A stretch of DNA of 64,000 nucleotides from Bradyrhizobium sp. ISRA430. GTDB taxonomy: Bacteria > Pseudomonadota > Alphaproteobacteria > Rhizobiales > Xanthobacteraceae. Positions 48,481 to 57,729 of this stretch are shown here, one piece after another. The DNA is taken from positions 4,278,001 to 4,342,000 of the forward strand of contig NZ_CP094516.1 of NCBI RefSeq assembly GCF_029909975.1, in the 5' to 3' direction. The position numbers and the translations under genes were made by a program. The notes beneath the pieces were generated by a model. The model had not been told where the DNA came from and searched no databases. It worked only from the letters and a program-made list of their open reading frames with translations. Each line of letters starts with the position of its first letter. Positions within the stretch are counted from its first letter, which is position 1.

Positions 48481-49497
48481 TCATAAGTTCGGTGCCAGAT
48501 AGCCGGTCGGGTTCTTCAATTGCCAACGCCAATGGTCGGCACACATTTGCATCAAAGACCGCGTCGATTTCCAACCCAATACTTCTTTCGCAAGCGTCGG
48601 ATCGGCATAGCAGACTGCAACATCACCGGCCCTGCGTTCACCGATCACGTACGGAATTGACCTGGCGCTCACGGCCTCGAATGTCCGAACCACCTCCAAG
48701 ACGCTGCTGCCCGCTCCCGTTCCGAGATTGACCGTAAGCAGGGCGGGCTGCTCCAGGTGGCGCAAGGCACTTAGATGACCGGATGCAAGATCGACGACAT
48801 GAATGAAGTCACGGATTCCGGTACCATCCGGCGTGTCATAGTCGTTGCCCCAAATCGTGAGCTTGTCGCGTCGTCCAACTGCCACCTGTGCCACAGCCGG
48901 CAACAGATTGTTCGGAACGCCGAGGGGATCTTCTCCAACGAGCCCGCTTTCATGCGCGCCAACTGGATTGAAGTAGCGCAGAATGCCAATGCGCCACTTG
49001 TCGTCGGACTGATACAGACCCTTCAGCATTTCTTCGATGAAAAGCTTTGTGTGACCGTACGGATTTGTTGGTCCAAGAGGATGCTTCTCGTCGACTGGCA
49101 GGTACGTTGGTATCCCGTAAACAGTAGCCGACGAACTAAAGACGAGCGTCTTGACCTTCGCCTTCGTCATGGCCGACACAAGCCGCATCGTTCCCAGAAC
49201 ATTGTTCTCGTAATATGTCATGGGCTGAACGTTGGATTCGCCTACGGCCTTCAGCCCTGCAAGATGAACAACCGCGGTCACTCCGCAACAACGAAGTATG
49301 TCGTAGATCGCCGCAGCATCCCGGATATCCGCGTGCCGAAAGTCGAGCGACCGCCCGCAGATGGATTGTACCCGTTCGAGTGACACTTCATTGCTGTTGG
49401 AGAGATTATCGACTGCAACGACATCGAACCCGGCATCCAGCAACGCGATGCACACATGGGATCCGATATAGCCGGCCCCGCCCGTCAACATGATCAT
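48481..49497 (-). CDS. galE: UDP-glucose 4-epimerase
   Basis: 338 residues. Interconverts UDP-glucose and UDP-galactose for surface polysaccharides. NAD motif MLTGGAGYIGSHVCIALLDAG, then SSSATVYGIP, catalytic NPYGHTKLFIEEM (Tyr-x-x-x-Lys), RYFNPVGAH, and GTGIRDFIHVVDLASGH. ATG 49497 is preferred with AAGG upstream; GTG 49506 is possible. Carries the full length of the family, and there is no neighbouring Leloir pathway gene, which points to a biosynthetic role. Confidence 0.93.
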   Translation of the reverse strand: MIMLTGGAGYIGSHVCIALLDAGFDVVAVDNLSNSNEVSLERVQSICGRSLDFRHADIRDAAAIYDILRCCGVTAVVHLAGLKAVGESNVQPMTYYENNVLGTMRLVSAMTKAKVKTLVFSSSATVYGIPTYLPVDEKHPLGPTNPYGHTKLFIEEMLKGLYQSDDKWRIGILRYFNPVGAHESGLVGEDPLGVPNNLLPAVAQVAVGRRDKLTIWGNDYDTPDGTGIRDFIHVVDLASGHLSALRHLEQPALLTVNLGTGAGSSVLEVVRTFEAVSARSIPYVIGERRAGDVAVCYADPTLAKEVLGWKSTRSLMQMCADHWRWQLKNPTGYLAPNL

Positions 49498-50046
49498 CGG
49501 CGACACCTTCCCTATTGGCTCAACCCGCCCAGGCGTCAGCGCGATTCAGAGGGGTTAGTCGTCCCTGTGCGTGCCTCTCGCCCGAGCCAGCGCAAGTCCC
49601 GAAAGTTCATCCCCTCTGGTGTGTCCCATGGTCCGCCAACCGATCTCGTAGTGCAGTTTCCGGTCGCTTAGTATAGTTTCGTGTTCTCAAATATCTCTGC
49701 AACCAAGTGCCTAGTTCCCCGGATCGGTAAGTCTCCGCGGTAGTAATAGACAGCAGGCTGAACGCGCTGGCGGGTGGAGCACCGCAAGAGCGACTGCAAG
49801 CTTTACCGCTTCCGCCCCCACAACGGCTGATTTTGCACGACAAAATCAAGCTCCGCAAGCATTGAAGCTTGAGCGCCATTTCGCAGCGCGCGAGCGAGGC
49901 CGAATGGCGGGAGTGGAGAAGCTGGCGCTTTTCCCCGCCCAAGCCGGACGGCTTTGTTTGTTCGGCGCGGCGTTCTAACGTCACGTTTACACCGCGCCAG
50001 TAGCCCGAGTCGGCTATGACGCCCTGCACCCCCAAAGACGCCGGCT
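49498..50046. other. Intergenic region
   Basis: About 550 bp with no frame of coding quality. Inverted stretches around 49880-49990 (GCGCCGC and GGCGCGG pieces) may form a terminator of the secretion operon, but no clear stem with a T-run is visible. Confidence 0.4.
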
Positions 50047-51474
50047 CTACCGCTCCCGCAGGGATTCCTGCTTGTATTTCGCCAGAGGTGAGAGCAGGTA
50101 GCTAATGATCCTGCGCGCGCCGGTCTTGATCTCGACCGTCACCGCCATGCCGGGACTGAGCTTGACGAGCTTGTCCTCGATCTGCATGTGCGTCCGGTCG
50201 AACGAAATGCGCGCGGCATATTCCAGCTCCTGGCCTTTCGGCTCGCTGCTACCTTGCGCCGAGCCCACCGCCCGGTCATTCGAGCCGCCCTGTGGCCGAT
50301 CGCGCGTGATGGCGTCCGACGACACGCTGAGCACATCGCCATGGAGAAGCCCGTAGCGCGTGAAGTTAAACGTGTCGACCTTGATCTCCACTTTCTGGCC
50401 CGGTTGCACGAATCCGATATCGCGGTTTGAGAGCATGGCCTCGATCTCGAGCTGGCTCTCGCTCGGCACCACCACGGCCAGCGCCTGGGCTGGCGTCACC
50501 ACGCCTCCCACCGTGTGAACGGCAAGCTGCTGCACGACGCCATCGACAGGTGCAGTCAACTGCTGGAGTTTCGTGCGCTTCTCGGCCTTAATCACTTCCT
50601 GCTGAACGCTCGCTGCCTTCTGCTCGGCTTTCGCGAGTGCATCATAGGTCGCGCGCCGATACTCTGCGGCGGTCTTGTCCTTCGTCTCCTTCAGAAGTGC
50701 GATACCCGCATCGGCTTCGTGCAGCCGGCTCTGCTGCAGGACGAGATCCTGCTGGAGGCCAACCAGCTCCTGATATTCGGAGAGATAGACGACCTTCGAT
50801 GCCAGTGCCTTGTCGACGAGATTCTTGCGAATGTCGACGCGCTCCTGCAGCACCGGTATCGTCGTCTGCAGCTTCGCGACGCTCGCCAACGTGGTCGCCC
50901 GTTCCGCTTCCTTCTGGCCTTGTTGGCGCTCGATCTCGGCGAGCTTGGCATTCTGTTCGGCACGCTGGCTGATCAAAAACTGACGATGCATCTCGATCTC
51001 CGCGGCGCCCGCGCTCTGCGGCGGCCGGAATGCGGCAAGCGGATCCTCCGCGAGCGCCGCGCGTAGGCGCGCGACGTCGAGTTCGGCCGCAGCGAGATCG
51101 GCTCTTTGGCGTTCCTGGTCGGCCTCCGTCATCGTCGGGTCGAGCTCAATCAGGACATCGCCGGCCTTGACGCTCTGTCCGTCGCGAACGTGGATGGCAC
51201 GGACAACGCCGGTCTCGAACGGCTGGATCAGCTTGGTGCGTCCGCTCGGCACGATCTTGCCTGTTGCGGTCGCAACGATATCGACGGTGCCGAATGCCGC
51301 CCACACCAATGCGATGCAGAACATCGCGATGATACTCGCCGCGATCGCGCGTCCGACCGGCGACGGCGGCGATTCCGTGATCTCGAGCGCCGCCGGCAAG
51401 AAGGCAATTTCCTGCTCGCGGCGGCGAACCTCGGTTCGCGGAAATGCGATGATGTTTCGGCTAGCGGATGTCAT
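50047..51474 (-). CDS. Type I secretion periplasmic adaptor (HlyD family)
   Basis: 475 residues. A short cytoplasmic N-terminus, one transmembrane helix (AIAASIIAMFCIALVWAAFGTVD), a biotinyl-lipoyl-like half (GKIVPSGRTKLIQPFETGVV), a long coiled-coil hairpin rich in Ala, Glu and Gln (about 130-320), the second half (LTAPVDGVVQQLAVHTVGGVV), and a C-terminal beta domain. It links the ABC exporter to an outer-membrane TolC-like pore; no such pore gene is in the window. Overlaps the upstream ABC gene by 14 bp. Confidence 0.93.
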   Translation of the reverse strand: MTSASRNIIAFPRTEVRRREQEIAFLPAALEITESPPSPVGRAIAASIIAMFCIALVWAAFGTVDIVATATGKIVPSGRTKLIQPFETGVVRAIHVRDGQSVKAGDVLIELDPTMTEADQERQRADLAAAELDVARLRAALAEDPLAAFRPPQSAGAAEIEMHRQFLISQRAEQNAKLAEIERQQGQKEAERATTLASVAKLQTTIPVLQERVDIRKNLVDKALASKVVYLSEYQELVGLQQDLVLQQSRLHEADAGIALLKETKDKTAAEYRRATYDALAKAEQKAASVQQEVIKAEKRTKLQQLTAPVDGVVQQLAVHTVGGVVTPAQALAVVVPSESQLEIEAMLSNRDIGFVQPGQKVEIKVDTFNFTRYGLLHGDVLSVSSDAITRDRPQGGSNDRAVGSAQGSSEPKGQELEYAARISFDRTHMQIEDKLVKLSPGMAVTVEIKTGARRIISYLLSPLAKYKQESLRER

Positions 51475-54235
51475 GGATCCCGGCCTGTAGATAATGAAGG
51501 TTTGCGTAACGCCCGTTCGAACGGATCAGCTCATCATGGCTGCCGTCCTCGACGATGCGGCCATGCTCGAGCGTGATGATCCGGTTCGCATTGCGCACGG
51601 TCGAGAGCCGATGCGCGATGACAAACACGGTCCGGCCGGCGGCAATTCGCCTCATGTTCTGCTGGATGGCGCGCTCGCTTTCGTAATCGAGCGCACTGGT
51701 TGCCTCGTCGAGGATGAGGATGCGCGGGTCGGTAATGAGTGCGCGCGCGATCGCAACGCGCTGGCGTTGCCCGCCGGACAGGCTGCTGCCCCGTTCGCCG
51801 ACGATGGTGTCGTAGCCCTCGGGAAGCTCTAGGATGAAGTCATGAGCGCCGGCGAGCGTGGCTGCCTCAATCACGCGCTCCATCGGCATGGCCGGATCGG
51901 CGAGCGCGATGTTCTCGCGTATGGAGCGGTTGAACAGCACGTTCTCCTGCAGGACGACGCCGATCTGACGTCGAAGCCAGGCCAGATCGACCATCGCGAG
52001 GTCCACGCCGTCGACCAGCACGCGGCCGCTTTCCGGCACATAGAGACGCTGGATCAGCTTGGTGATTGTGCTCTTTCCCGAGCCGGAGGAGCCTACGACG
52101 CCAACGACCTGACCGGGCTCGACGTTGAACGAGATGTCGTGCAGCACCTCGGGACCGTCGACGCGGTAGCGGAAGGTCGCGTGCTCGAACGTCACCTGCC
52201 CGCGGATAGGCGGCAGCGCGGCGCGACCTGGATTGAAGTTCGGCTCGGGAATGGTGTTGAGAATGTCACCGAGGCGATCGATCGATAAACGGGCCTGATG
52301 GAAATCCTGCCAGAGCTGCGCGAGGCGCAGCACCGGTGTGCTCACGTGCGAGGCAAGCATGTTGAACGCGACGAGCTCGCCGACGGACAGATCACCGCCG
52401 ATCACCAACCTGGCGCCGAAGTAAAGCGTCGTGGCGACGACCAGCTTGTTGATCATCTGGACCGCCTGGCTCGCTGTGTTGTTCAGGCTGAGCACGCGGA
52501 AGCTCGCGCCCACATAGGCGGCGAGCTGTTCCTCCCAGCGGAGCTGCATCTGCGGCTCGACCGCCATTGCCTTCAACGTCTCGACGCCCGTGACGCTCTC
52601 GACCAGGAAGGCCTGATTCTCGGAGCCGCGATTGAACTTCTCATCGAGGCGTCGGCGAAACAGCGGGGCAGCTCCCGCAGAGATGCCGATGTAGAACGGG
52701 AACGACGCCATGACGATCACCGTCAACGTCGTCGAGTAATAGAACATCACCGCAAGGAAGACGAAGGTGAACAGGAGATCGACCACGAGCGTGAGCGCCG
52801 AGCTTGTCAGGAACTGACGGATATTCTCCAGCTCACGCACGCGTGCGACCGAATCGCCAACCCGGCGGGTCTGAAAATAGGCGATCGGCAAGGCCATCAA
52901 ATGACGGAAGAGCCGCGCGCCGAGCTCGACGTCGATGCGGTTCGTCGTGTGCGCGAACAGATAGACACGCAGCGTGCCCAGAACGGTTTCGAACACGGTC
53001 AGCACGACCAGGCCTATGACCAGCACGTCGAGCGTGCTCATGCTTCGATGTACGAGCACCTTGTCGATGACGACCTGGAAGAACAGCGGTGAGATGAGGG
53101 CAAAGACCTGGAGAAAGAAGGACGCGACCAGCACCTCGCCGAGGAGGCGGCGATATTTGTGGACCGCACCGACGAACCAGCCGAGATCAAAGCGCCGGGC
53201 GAGATCGGTCAGGGACGCGCGCCGGGCCATCAGGATGACGTCGCCGTCCCAGATGGCTTCCAATTCGGCCTGCGTCATTGTTTCAGGCCGGGGAGACATC
53301 GGGCGCTGAACCAGGAGACCGTCATCGATCACCTTGCCAAGGATCAGGTATCCCCCGTCACGTAGCACCGCGATCCCGGGCAGCGGAGTCACCGCGAGCC
53401 GATTCCAGCTCGTCTTCTGTATCCGTGCCTTGACCCCGAACTCCTTTGCGCAGCGCAGAATCTCGGCAACGCCGACCCTCGCCGTACCCATCCGATGCCG
53501 AATCTGATCCGGGTCGGCCGCGATGCCGTGGCAGCGCAGCAGGATAGTCACCGCGATGAGGCCCGATTCGTCGCCGCTCCCGGACTCCCCGCTCGCCGCC
53601 CGGAATTGATCGTTCGTTGAGGCGGCCACACTATCGCTTCGATCGGCCGTAGGCGCGCGCATCAGCGTATCGCGGGCGCGTATCAAGACATCCCGTGTGC
53701 GCATCAAGGGATCGCGCGCGCGCGTCAGGATATCCCGGGTACGCATCAAGGGACGCCGGGCGCGCGTCGCGGCATCGACGGCGCGGCGCGCCAGTTCACG
53801 CACGCCGCCGCTCATGCCGGCAAGGGAGTGGAGCACCCGTTCCGCGAGGTTCCGTGATCCGGGCAGGATCAGACGGCCGTCCCAGACTTCCTCGAATTCC
53901 GCGCGCGTCATGACCTTCGGACGCGACGCGGCTGGATGCAGCACGAGGGCCGCCTGACCGTCGATCTTGCCGAGAAGCAGGAATCCACCATCACGGAGCG
54001 AAGCGATTCCCGGCAGTTGGAAATCCGCAAGTCGCTTCCAGCGCGTCGTGCGCGAGCGGACCTCGACCCCGAGCTCGCGCGCACAGCGAAGCATAGCGCG
54101 GATGCCGATCTCACGGCTGCCGCAGTGATCGCGGAGCTGCTCGGGCTCGGCGTTCACGCCATGAAGGCGCAGGAACAGAGCCAGGGCTCGAAGCCCTTGA
54201 TCTGCGGCGTGGGCATTTCCGTTCTGCATCGCCAT
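51461..54235 (-). CDS. Type I secretion ABC exporter with two tandem C39-like domains
   Basis: 924 residues; relatives have about 700. First C39-like domain about 10-135 (ADQGLRALALFLRLHGVNAE). Next, a linker of heptads on the theme LMRTRDI-LTRARDP (about 165-200), a second C39-like domain about 225-345 (LIAVTILLRCHGIAADPDQ), a transmembrane domain with FALISPLFFQVVIDKVLVH, and an ATPase (GSSGSGKST, LSGGQRQR, ILILDEATSALD, IAHRLS). Neither C39 copy has the catalytic Cys (LLR and ALF at the site), so they would bind the substrate rather than cut it, as in HlyB. ATG 54235 follows a hairpin. Confidence 0.93.
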   Translation of the reverse strand: MAMQNGNAHAADQGLRALALFLRLHGVNAEPEQLRDHCGSREIGIRAMLRCARELGVEVRSRTTRWKRLADFQLPGIASLRDGGFLLLGKIDGQAALVLHPAASRPKVMTRAEFEEVWDGRLILPGSRNLAERVLHSLAGMSGGVRELARRAVDAATRARRPLMRTRDILTRARDPLMRTRDVLIRARDTLMRAPTADRSDSVAASTNDQFRAASGESGSGDESGLIAVTILLRCHGIAADPDQIRHRMGTARVGVAEILRCAKEFGVKARIQKTSWNRLAVTPLPGIAVLRDGGYLILGKVIDDGLLVQRPMSPRPETMTQAELEAIWDGDVILMARRASLTDLARRFDLGWFVGAVHKYRRLLGEVLVASFFLQVFALISPLFFQVVIDKVLVHRSMSTLDVLVIGLVVLTVFETVLGTLRVYLFAHTTNRIDVELGARLFRHLMALPIAYFQTRRVGDSVARVRELENIRQFLTSSALTLVVDLLFTFVFLAVMFYYSTTLTVIVMASFPFYIGISAGAAPLFRRRLDEKFNRGSENQAFLVESVTGVETLKAMAVEPQMQLRWEEQLAAYVGASFRVLSLNNTASQAVQMINKLVVATTLYFGARLVIGGDLSVGELVAFNMLASHVSTPVLRLAQLWQDFHQARLSIDRLGDILNTIPEPNFNPGRAALPPIRGQVTFEHATFRYRVDGPEVLHDISFNVEPGQVVGVVGSSGSGKSTITKLIQRLYVPESGRVLVDGVDLAMVDLAWLRRQIGVVLQENVLFNRSIRENIALADPAMPMERVIEAATLAGAHDFILELPEGYDTIVGERGSSLSGGQRQRVAIARALITDPRILILDEATSALDYESERAIQQNMRRIAAGRTVFVIAHRLSTVRNANRIITLEHGRIVEDGSHDELIRSNGRYANLHYLQAGIHDIR
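53640..53770 (-). repeat. 21-bp in-frame repeat encoding an Arg/Asp heptad linker
   Basis: Five units of a 7-residue motif L-x-R-(T/A)-R-D-x within the ABC gene, between its two C39-like domains. Alternating units RTRD and RARD pair up as 42-bp super-repeats. Expected to form a charged helix. Confidence 0.7.
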
Positions 54236-54450
54236 TTCTTACTCAACCCTCCGCGGCTACTCGGCCGCGTTTGATGTTCCTTCTCATGCATTTCCAAAAC
54301 TCGCGGTGCCGCACCCGGAGGTCGGGTGCCTGGCTGCGGAAGCGGATCCGTGCTGAGGCCTGGCCGGACGGGGCCTGACAGATGGCGCCATTCGAACGGA
54401 TCGACCCGGCCGGTGCTACCGGCCAGCGCACGTGTGGACACTCCACGACC
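54236..54450 (-). pseudogene. Leftover 3' end of a second secretion-substrate gene
   Basis: The minus strand just before the ABC gene reads AGSTGRVDPFEW and a tail similar to the last 35 residues of the substrate at 54.9-57 kb (HLAGNTGRVDPGQIMAP). It is followed by the same order of downstream elements: a hairpin region around GTGCCGCACC, an ATGCATGAGAAG segment, and a CGCGGC/GCCGCG hairpin. The whole unit (54243-54360) is a diverged copy of 54832-54960. It points to a lost duplicate substrate gene once next to the exporter. Confidence 0.7.
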
Positions 54451-54840
54451 TTCTTGGCAGGTGGAGTTGAAGACGGGGAATTCCACTGCCGCGCATCGCG
54501 AAGGCGCGCGACATACCGCATGCTCGCAGCCTAGACCACGAGCAGATTTCAAAGCATTGCAGCCTCGAACCGCGAGGGGATTTCAAAGCAGTGGGATTTT
54601 GGAAGCTTGCCCCCCAACTGCTGGCCGGTTGGTTAATGAGCAAAAATGGCGAAAAAACTTTCAGAATGTGATTTATACACACGTATGCAGGAGCCACGTA
54701 TGTTGCGCCGACACATGCCCAATTCGCCGGAAGACACACGATCGATTTTTCTGTCAGATTGCGTCGGTGTCGGCGTTGCGGAAAGTTCGCGACCGAGTGA
54801 GCCAGCCGAGACGAACGCGTGTAAGTGACAATCGAACCCT

Positions 54841-54862
54841 TCGCGGCTATGGCCGCGTTCGA
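54841..54862 (-). other. Conserved hairpin downstream of the substrate gene
   Basis: CGCGGC and GCCGCG arms around CATA (54843-54858), extended by TTCGA/TCGAA flanks. The same hairpin, with loop CGAGTA, sits just upstream of the ABC start (54251-54268). Confidence 0.55.
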
Positions 54863-54902
54863 TGTTGCTTCTCATGCATTGCTGACGGTCCAAGGCTGAT
54901 GG

Positions 54903-54937
54903 TGCCGCACCTAGGCGCCAAGCGACTAGGTGCGGCA
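54903..54937 (-). terminator. Hairpin after the secretion substrate gene
   Basis: A perfect 12-bp inverted repeat TGCCGCACCTAG / CTAGGTGCGGCA with an 11-base loop starts six bases after the stop codon of the substrate gene. No T-run follows, so it may halt or attenuate rather than fully terminate, letting reduced reading into the exporter genes. Confidence 0.6.
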
Positions 54938-54942
54938 GTGAA

Positions 54943-56997
54943 TCAATGTTGAGGTCTGGTCAGGAACGACGAGCCCTGTGCCCAGGTGTTGGCATTCGAC
55001 ACGGGTGCCATGATCTGACCGGGGTCGACCCGACCGGTGTTACCCGCCAGATGCTGGTTCAGCAGTGCAAAGCTCTGGCTTGCCAGCGACGATGCAGTCG
55101 AGCCGCTCGCATGCGAGCTATCTGCCGCTGTGATCGGCGACGCAGAGGTCGCAACGCCTCTGTTGGCGACCAGATCCCTGATCTCGCTAAACAGAGCAGA
55201 CCCCTGGCTCGTGCGCGTCGTGGTGGTCCCACCGCTCGCGACCGAGCCGCGATGCTGGCTCTGCCATCCAACGCCATGGTCTGACTCACCTGTATCCGTG
55301 CCGGTCGACGACGAAGGATTTGTCACAGTCTGGTTCGTGGTGGTCCGCACTTGAGGATCCGTCACGGTGATAGTCTGCGGCGTCGATGACGCCACGTCGC
55401 CGGTGATCGGGTCCTTTGCGGTTGCGGTCAGCGTGAGGTTTGCGACCGGCTGACCGCCGCCCTTGTACGACGATGTCAGCGTCAGTCCGCCGTCGACCTG
55501 CGCGGAGGTCAAGGTGATGTTGCTGCCCCTGAATTTGGTGCCATCGCTGGTGGTAATCGTCTCGTATCTCGGCAGCCCCTTGATGTTCAGGGTGACCTGA
55601 TCATTGGGGTCAGTCGTTGTCACCGTTGTCCCGAGGTCGACCTGGCCGCCTCTCCCGGCCACCCAGAGAGAGTTATCCGCGACCGAGAGGACCGGCGTAG
55701 TCACGGACGGGGTCGACGGAGTTGACGGCGTCGTTGGGGTGGTCGGCGTCGTTGGAGTGGTCGGGGTCGTTGGCGTGGTCGATGCGGTCGAGATCTGAAG
55801 ACCGGAGAACGTTTTCACCGCGCCGGAGAGGTTAGCTGCGAGACCGCCGGAATCCTTGATGCTCGCGCCGTTCGGGAGATTGACCCCAGTGATGGCGAGC
55901 GCCGAAGTATCGGTGTCGGTCGACGCGACGGTCGTCTTGAAGGTGAGCGCGTTCGTCCCGTTGCCGCTCACATAGGTGGCTTTAGCGCCATCATTGAGCG
56001 ACAGCGTAGGCGTACCGGTGACGGTCACGGCCTCGCTGAAGCCGAGCTTCATTGTGACGGTATCGCCGACATGTTCGACTCCCGTCCCCGGTGAAGCGGA
56101 GGCCTGGGTCACTGTCGGCGCGACGTTGACGGGGTCGGTTGGAGTCGTTGGGGTAGTCGGCGCAGTCGGGGTAGTCGGGGTTGGCGAGCCCCCGCTCACC
56201 GCTTGGAGCATTGGAAGGACCGAATTCAAGTCCAGACGGAGGGAATTCATGGTCGCCGCATCATAGGCGTTGCCCTGGGCGCGAATGGCGGTCTGGTCGA
56301 CTCCATTGTCGATGACGTAGGCGCCGTATTGCTGGAGGGCGCGGAACACCTCCTGGCCGAGCTGCGAAAGGCCGGAGGGCATCGGCGTTCCGGGCGGAAT
56401 GGCCAGAAGCTGGCCTTCCTGCACGGTGCCGTTGGGATTGACGCCGTCGCCGGCAATTGCGGGGCCGGTGTAGCCTGGCTTCAAGAGCGAGCTGTCGAGG
56501 GCGATCTGCAGGGCATGATTGATCGTGCCCGTGTCCGTCTGCGCCTGGACAAGAAGCCCGCCGAGCTCGCTCGCGCCGGCGGCAACGATGCCTGCGCCTT
56601 GCGAGTTGGCGCCCCAACCGGTGTCCGTGACCACGTTCGCCTTACCATACGACTGGGCGGTCGCGGTCGTGTTGCTCGTGCGGTCGAATTGCCAGAAATT
56701 GTAGGCGGTGTCGCCGTCGATGACTACGAATGCAGCGTCGGTGCCGGTCCCGCCGGTCGCCCCGGCCGGCATATGGACGCTGACGGTCCCGCCGGGCCAT
56801 CCCCAGCTTTCGGGAACAGATACCTGCACAACCGGATCCGACGACGAGGCGACGTAGACTGGCGGCGTTGAGCCTACGTCGTAGTTCCATCCGGTCGAGC
56901 CGGGCCAGTTGATCCGCGTATATGTTGCTCCTGTCGGGACCTGCTGATTCCAAAGCGAGTCCGACGAAAACGGAGCAGAAGACAAATCGAACGACAT
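54943..56997 (-). CDS. Large probable type I secretion substrate, non-RTX, with Ig-like domains
   Basis: 684 residues, no N-terminal signal peptide. Residues 1-265 form a domain unknown to me by name, rich in Trp, Gly and Thr (SLWNQQVPTGATYTRINWPG; GDTAYNFWQFDRTSNTTAT; QQYGAYVIDN). A Pro-Thr linker (about 270-293) precedes a first Ig-like domain (VTMKLGFSEAVTVTGTPTLSL). A second Pro-Thr linker (about 402-434) precedes another domain (LNIKGLPRYETITTSDGTKF), known from large rhizobial T1SS proteins. The C-terminal 100 residues hold no GGxGxD calcium repeats. Neighbouring exporter genes on the same strand make it the likely cargo. Confidence 0.82.
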   Translation of the reverse strand: MSFDLSSAPFSSDSLWNQQVPTGATYTRINWPGSTGWNYDVGSTPPVYVASSSDPVVQVSVPESWGWPGGTVSVHMPAGATGGTGTDAAFVVIDGDTAYNFWQFDRTSNTTATAQSYGKANVVTDTGWGANSQGAGIVAAGASELGGLLVQAQTDTGTINHALQIALDSSLLKPGYTGPAIAGDGVNPNGTVQEGQLLAIPPGTPMPSGLSQLGQEVFRALQQYGAYVIDNGVDQTAIRAQGNAYDAATMNSLRLDLNSVLPMLQAVSGGSPTPTTPTAPTTPTTPTDPVNVAPTVTQASASPGTGVEHVGDTVTMKLGFSEAVTVTGTPTLSLNDGAKATYVSGNGTNALTFKTTVASTDTDTSALAITGVNLPNGASIKDSGGLAANLSGAVKTFSGLQISTASTTPTTPTTPTTPTTPTTPSTPSTPSVTTPVLSVADNSLWVAGRGGQVDLGTTVTTTDPNDQVTLNIKGLPRYETITTSDGTKFRGSNITLTSAQVDGGLTLTSSYKGGGQPVANLTLTATAKDPITGDVASSTPQTITVTDPQVRTTTNQTVTNPSSSTGTDTGESDHGVGWQSQHRGSVASGGTTTTRTSQGSALFSEIRDLVANRGVATSASPITAADSSHASGSTASSLASQSFALLNQHLAGNTGRVDPGQIMAPVSNANTWAQGSSFLTRPQH
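55690..55800 (-). repeat. Pro-Thr linker repeat in the substrate gene
   Basis: A 9-bp unit encoding TPT or TTP recurs about ten times (as GTCGTTGGGGTGGTC-type stretches on the plus strand). A shorter one of the same kind lies at 56118-56190. Such tracts join folded domains and can change length by slippage. Confidence 0.7.
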
Positions 56998-57558
56998 GCT
57001 ATCCTTTCCTTGTGGTTTGGCGCATCAAGAGCCTGGTAACGTACCGAGACGCTCGACCTCTTGAGCGGTTGGCGCCGCGCTACCTGCGTTTTACCTCTCA
57101 GTTTGTTCGAACTTTGGTCCGAATGGGACGGACAGACAGCCGAACAACGGCTTTTCCTACGAATGAACCGGAGTCGGCGCCGCCGCTCGACATGCCTGGA
57201 ATTGCGCGTAGAATCGTCGGTCGCGTCTGCGATACCCCTGCAGATTGCGGTTTGAACTCCTTCGATTGACTCGCAGCAAAGCTTGCCTTCGGCGGCGATC
57301 GCCCGATGCCTCCTTACGGATCCTGACCGATCCGATGTCGGCCACCGATATTCGGAAAGCGACGCATGATCTTGAGCTTGCAAAAACGAAGTCGCCAATT
57401 CGAAAGATTTCTCCGAGCCTTTATGGTTAGCCCCGTGGAGGCCGCCCGGGACACAACGAAGCCGCTTGCGCGGCAGCTAAGCGGTAGCGCCGCTTGGCTG
57501 GTGTCTGAGAGGATTGAGGGTTCTCGAGGCGCGAAACCTTTTGACAGGAGGTTCTCCG
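56998..57558. other. Upstream region of the substrate gene
   Basis: About 560 bp with no gene of coding quality. Contains the promoter of the leftward substrate gene (not identifiable by a consensus) and the ribosome site AGGAGG (57545-57550) for the integrase remnant on the other strand. Confidence 0.45.
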
Positions 57559-57717
57559 ATGGTTGAGATCAGCCCTCTTCGCCGCCGCATGATCGAGAAT
57601 ATGACGGTCCGCAATCTGTCGCCGGCGACACAGCGATCGGACGTCAACGCGGTATCGAAGTTCAGCCGGTATTTTGGCCGCTCCCCCCTGATCGTTTGGG
57701 CCTGGAAGACTAGGCGG
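57559..57717 (+). pseudogene. Tyrosine recombinase (integrase) N-terminal remnant
   Basis: MVEISPLRRRMIENMTVRNL, then SPATQRSDVNAVSKFSRYFG, is the start of a SAM-like core-binding domain of phage-type integrases. A C-run at about 57683 shifts the frame (the intact frame gives PDRLGLED), and a TAG follows near 57713. A good ribosome site precedes it. The frame used here continues into the GH74-like gene. Confidence 0.72.
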
Positions 57718-57729
57718 TGCGATCCGTTG

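Noticed and set aside
49607..50035. A 142-codon minus-strand frame between galE and the adaptor gene
   Set aside because: Composition unlike coding DNA, no start signal, no family.
52298..53092. A 264-codon plus-strand frame antisense to the ABC exporter
   Set aside because: Charged low-complexity shadow of a GC-rich transmembrane gene.
53657..53770. CRISPR-like 42-bp repeats
   Set aside because: They are in-frame codons of the heptad linker of the ABC exporter.
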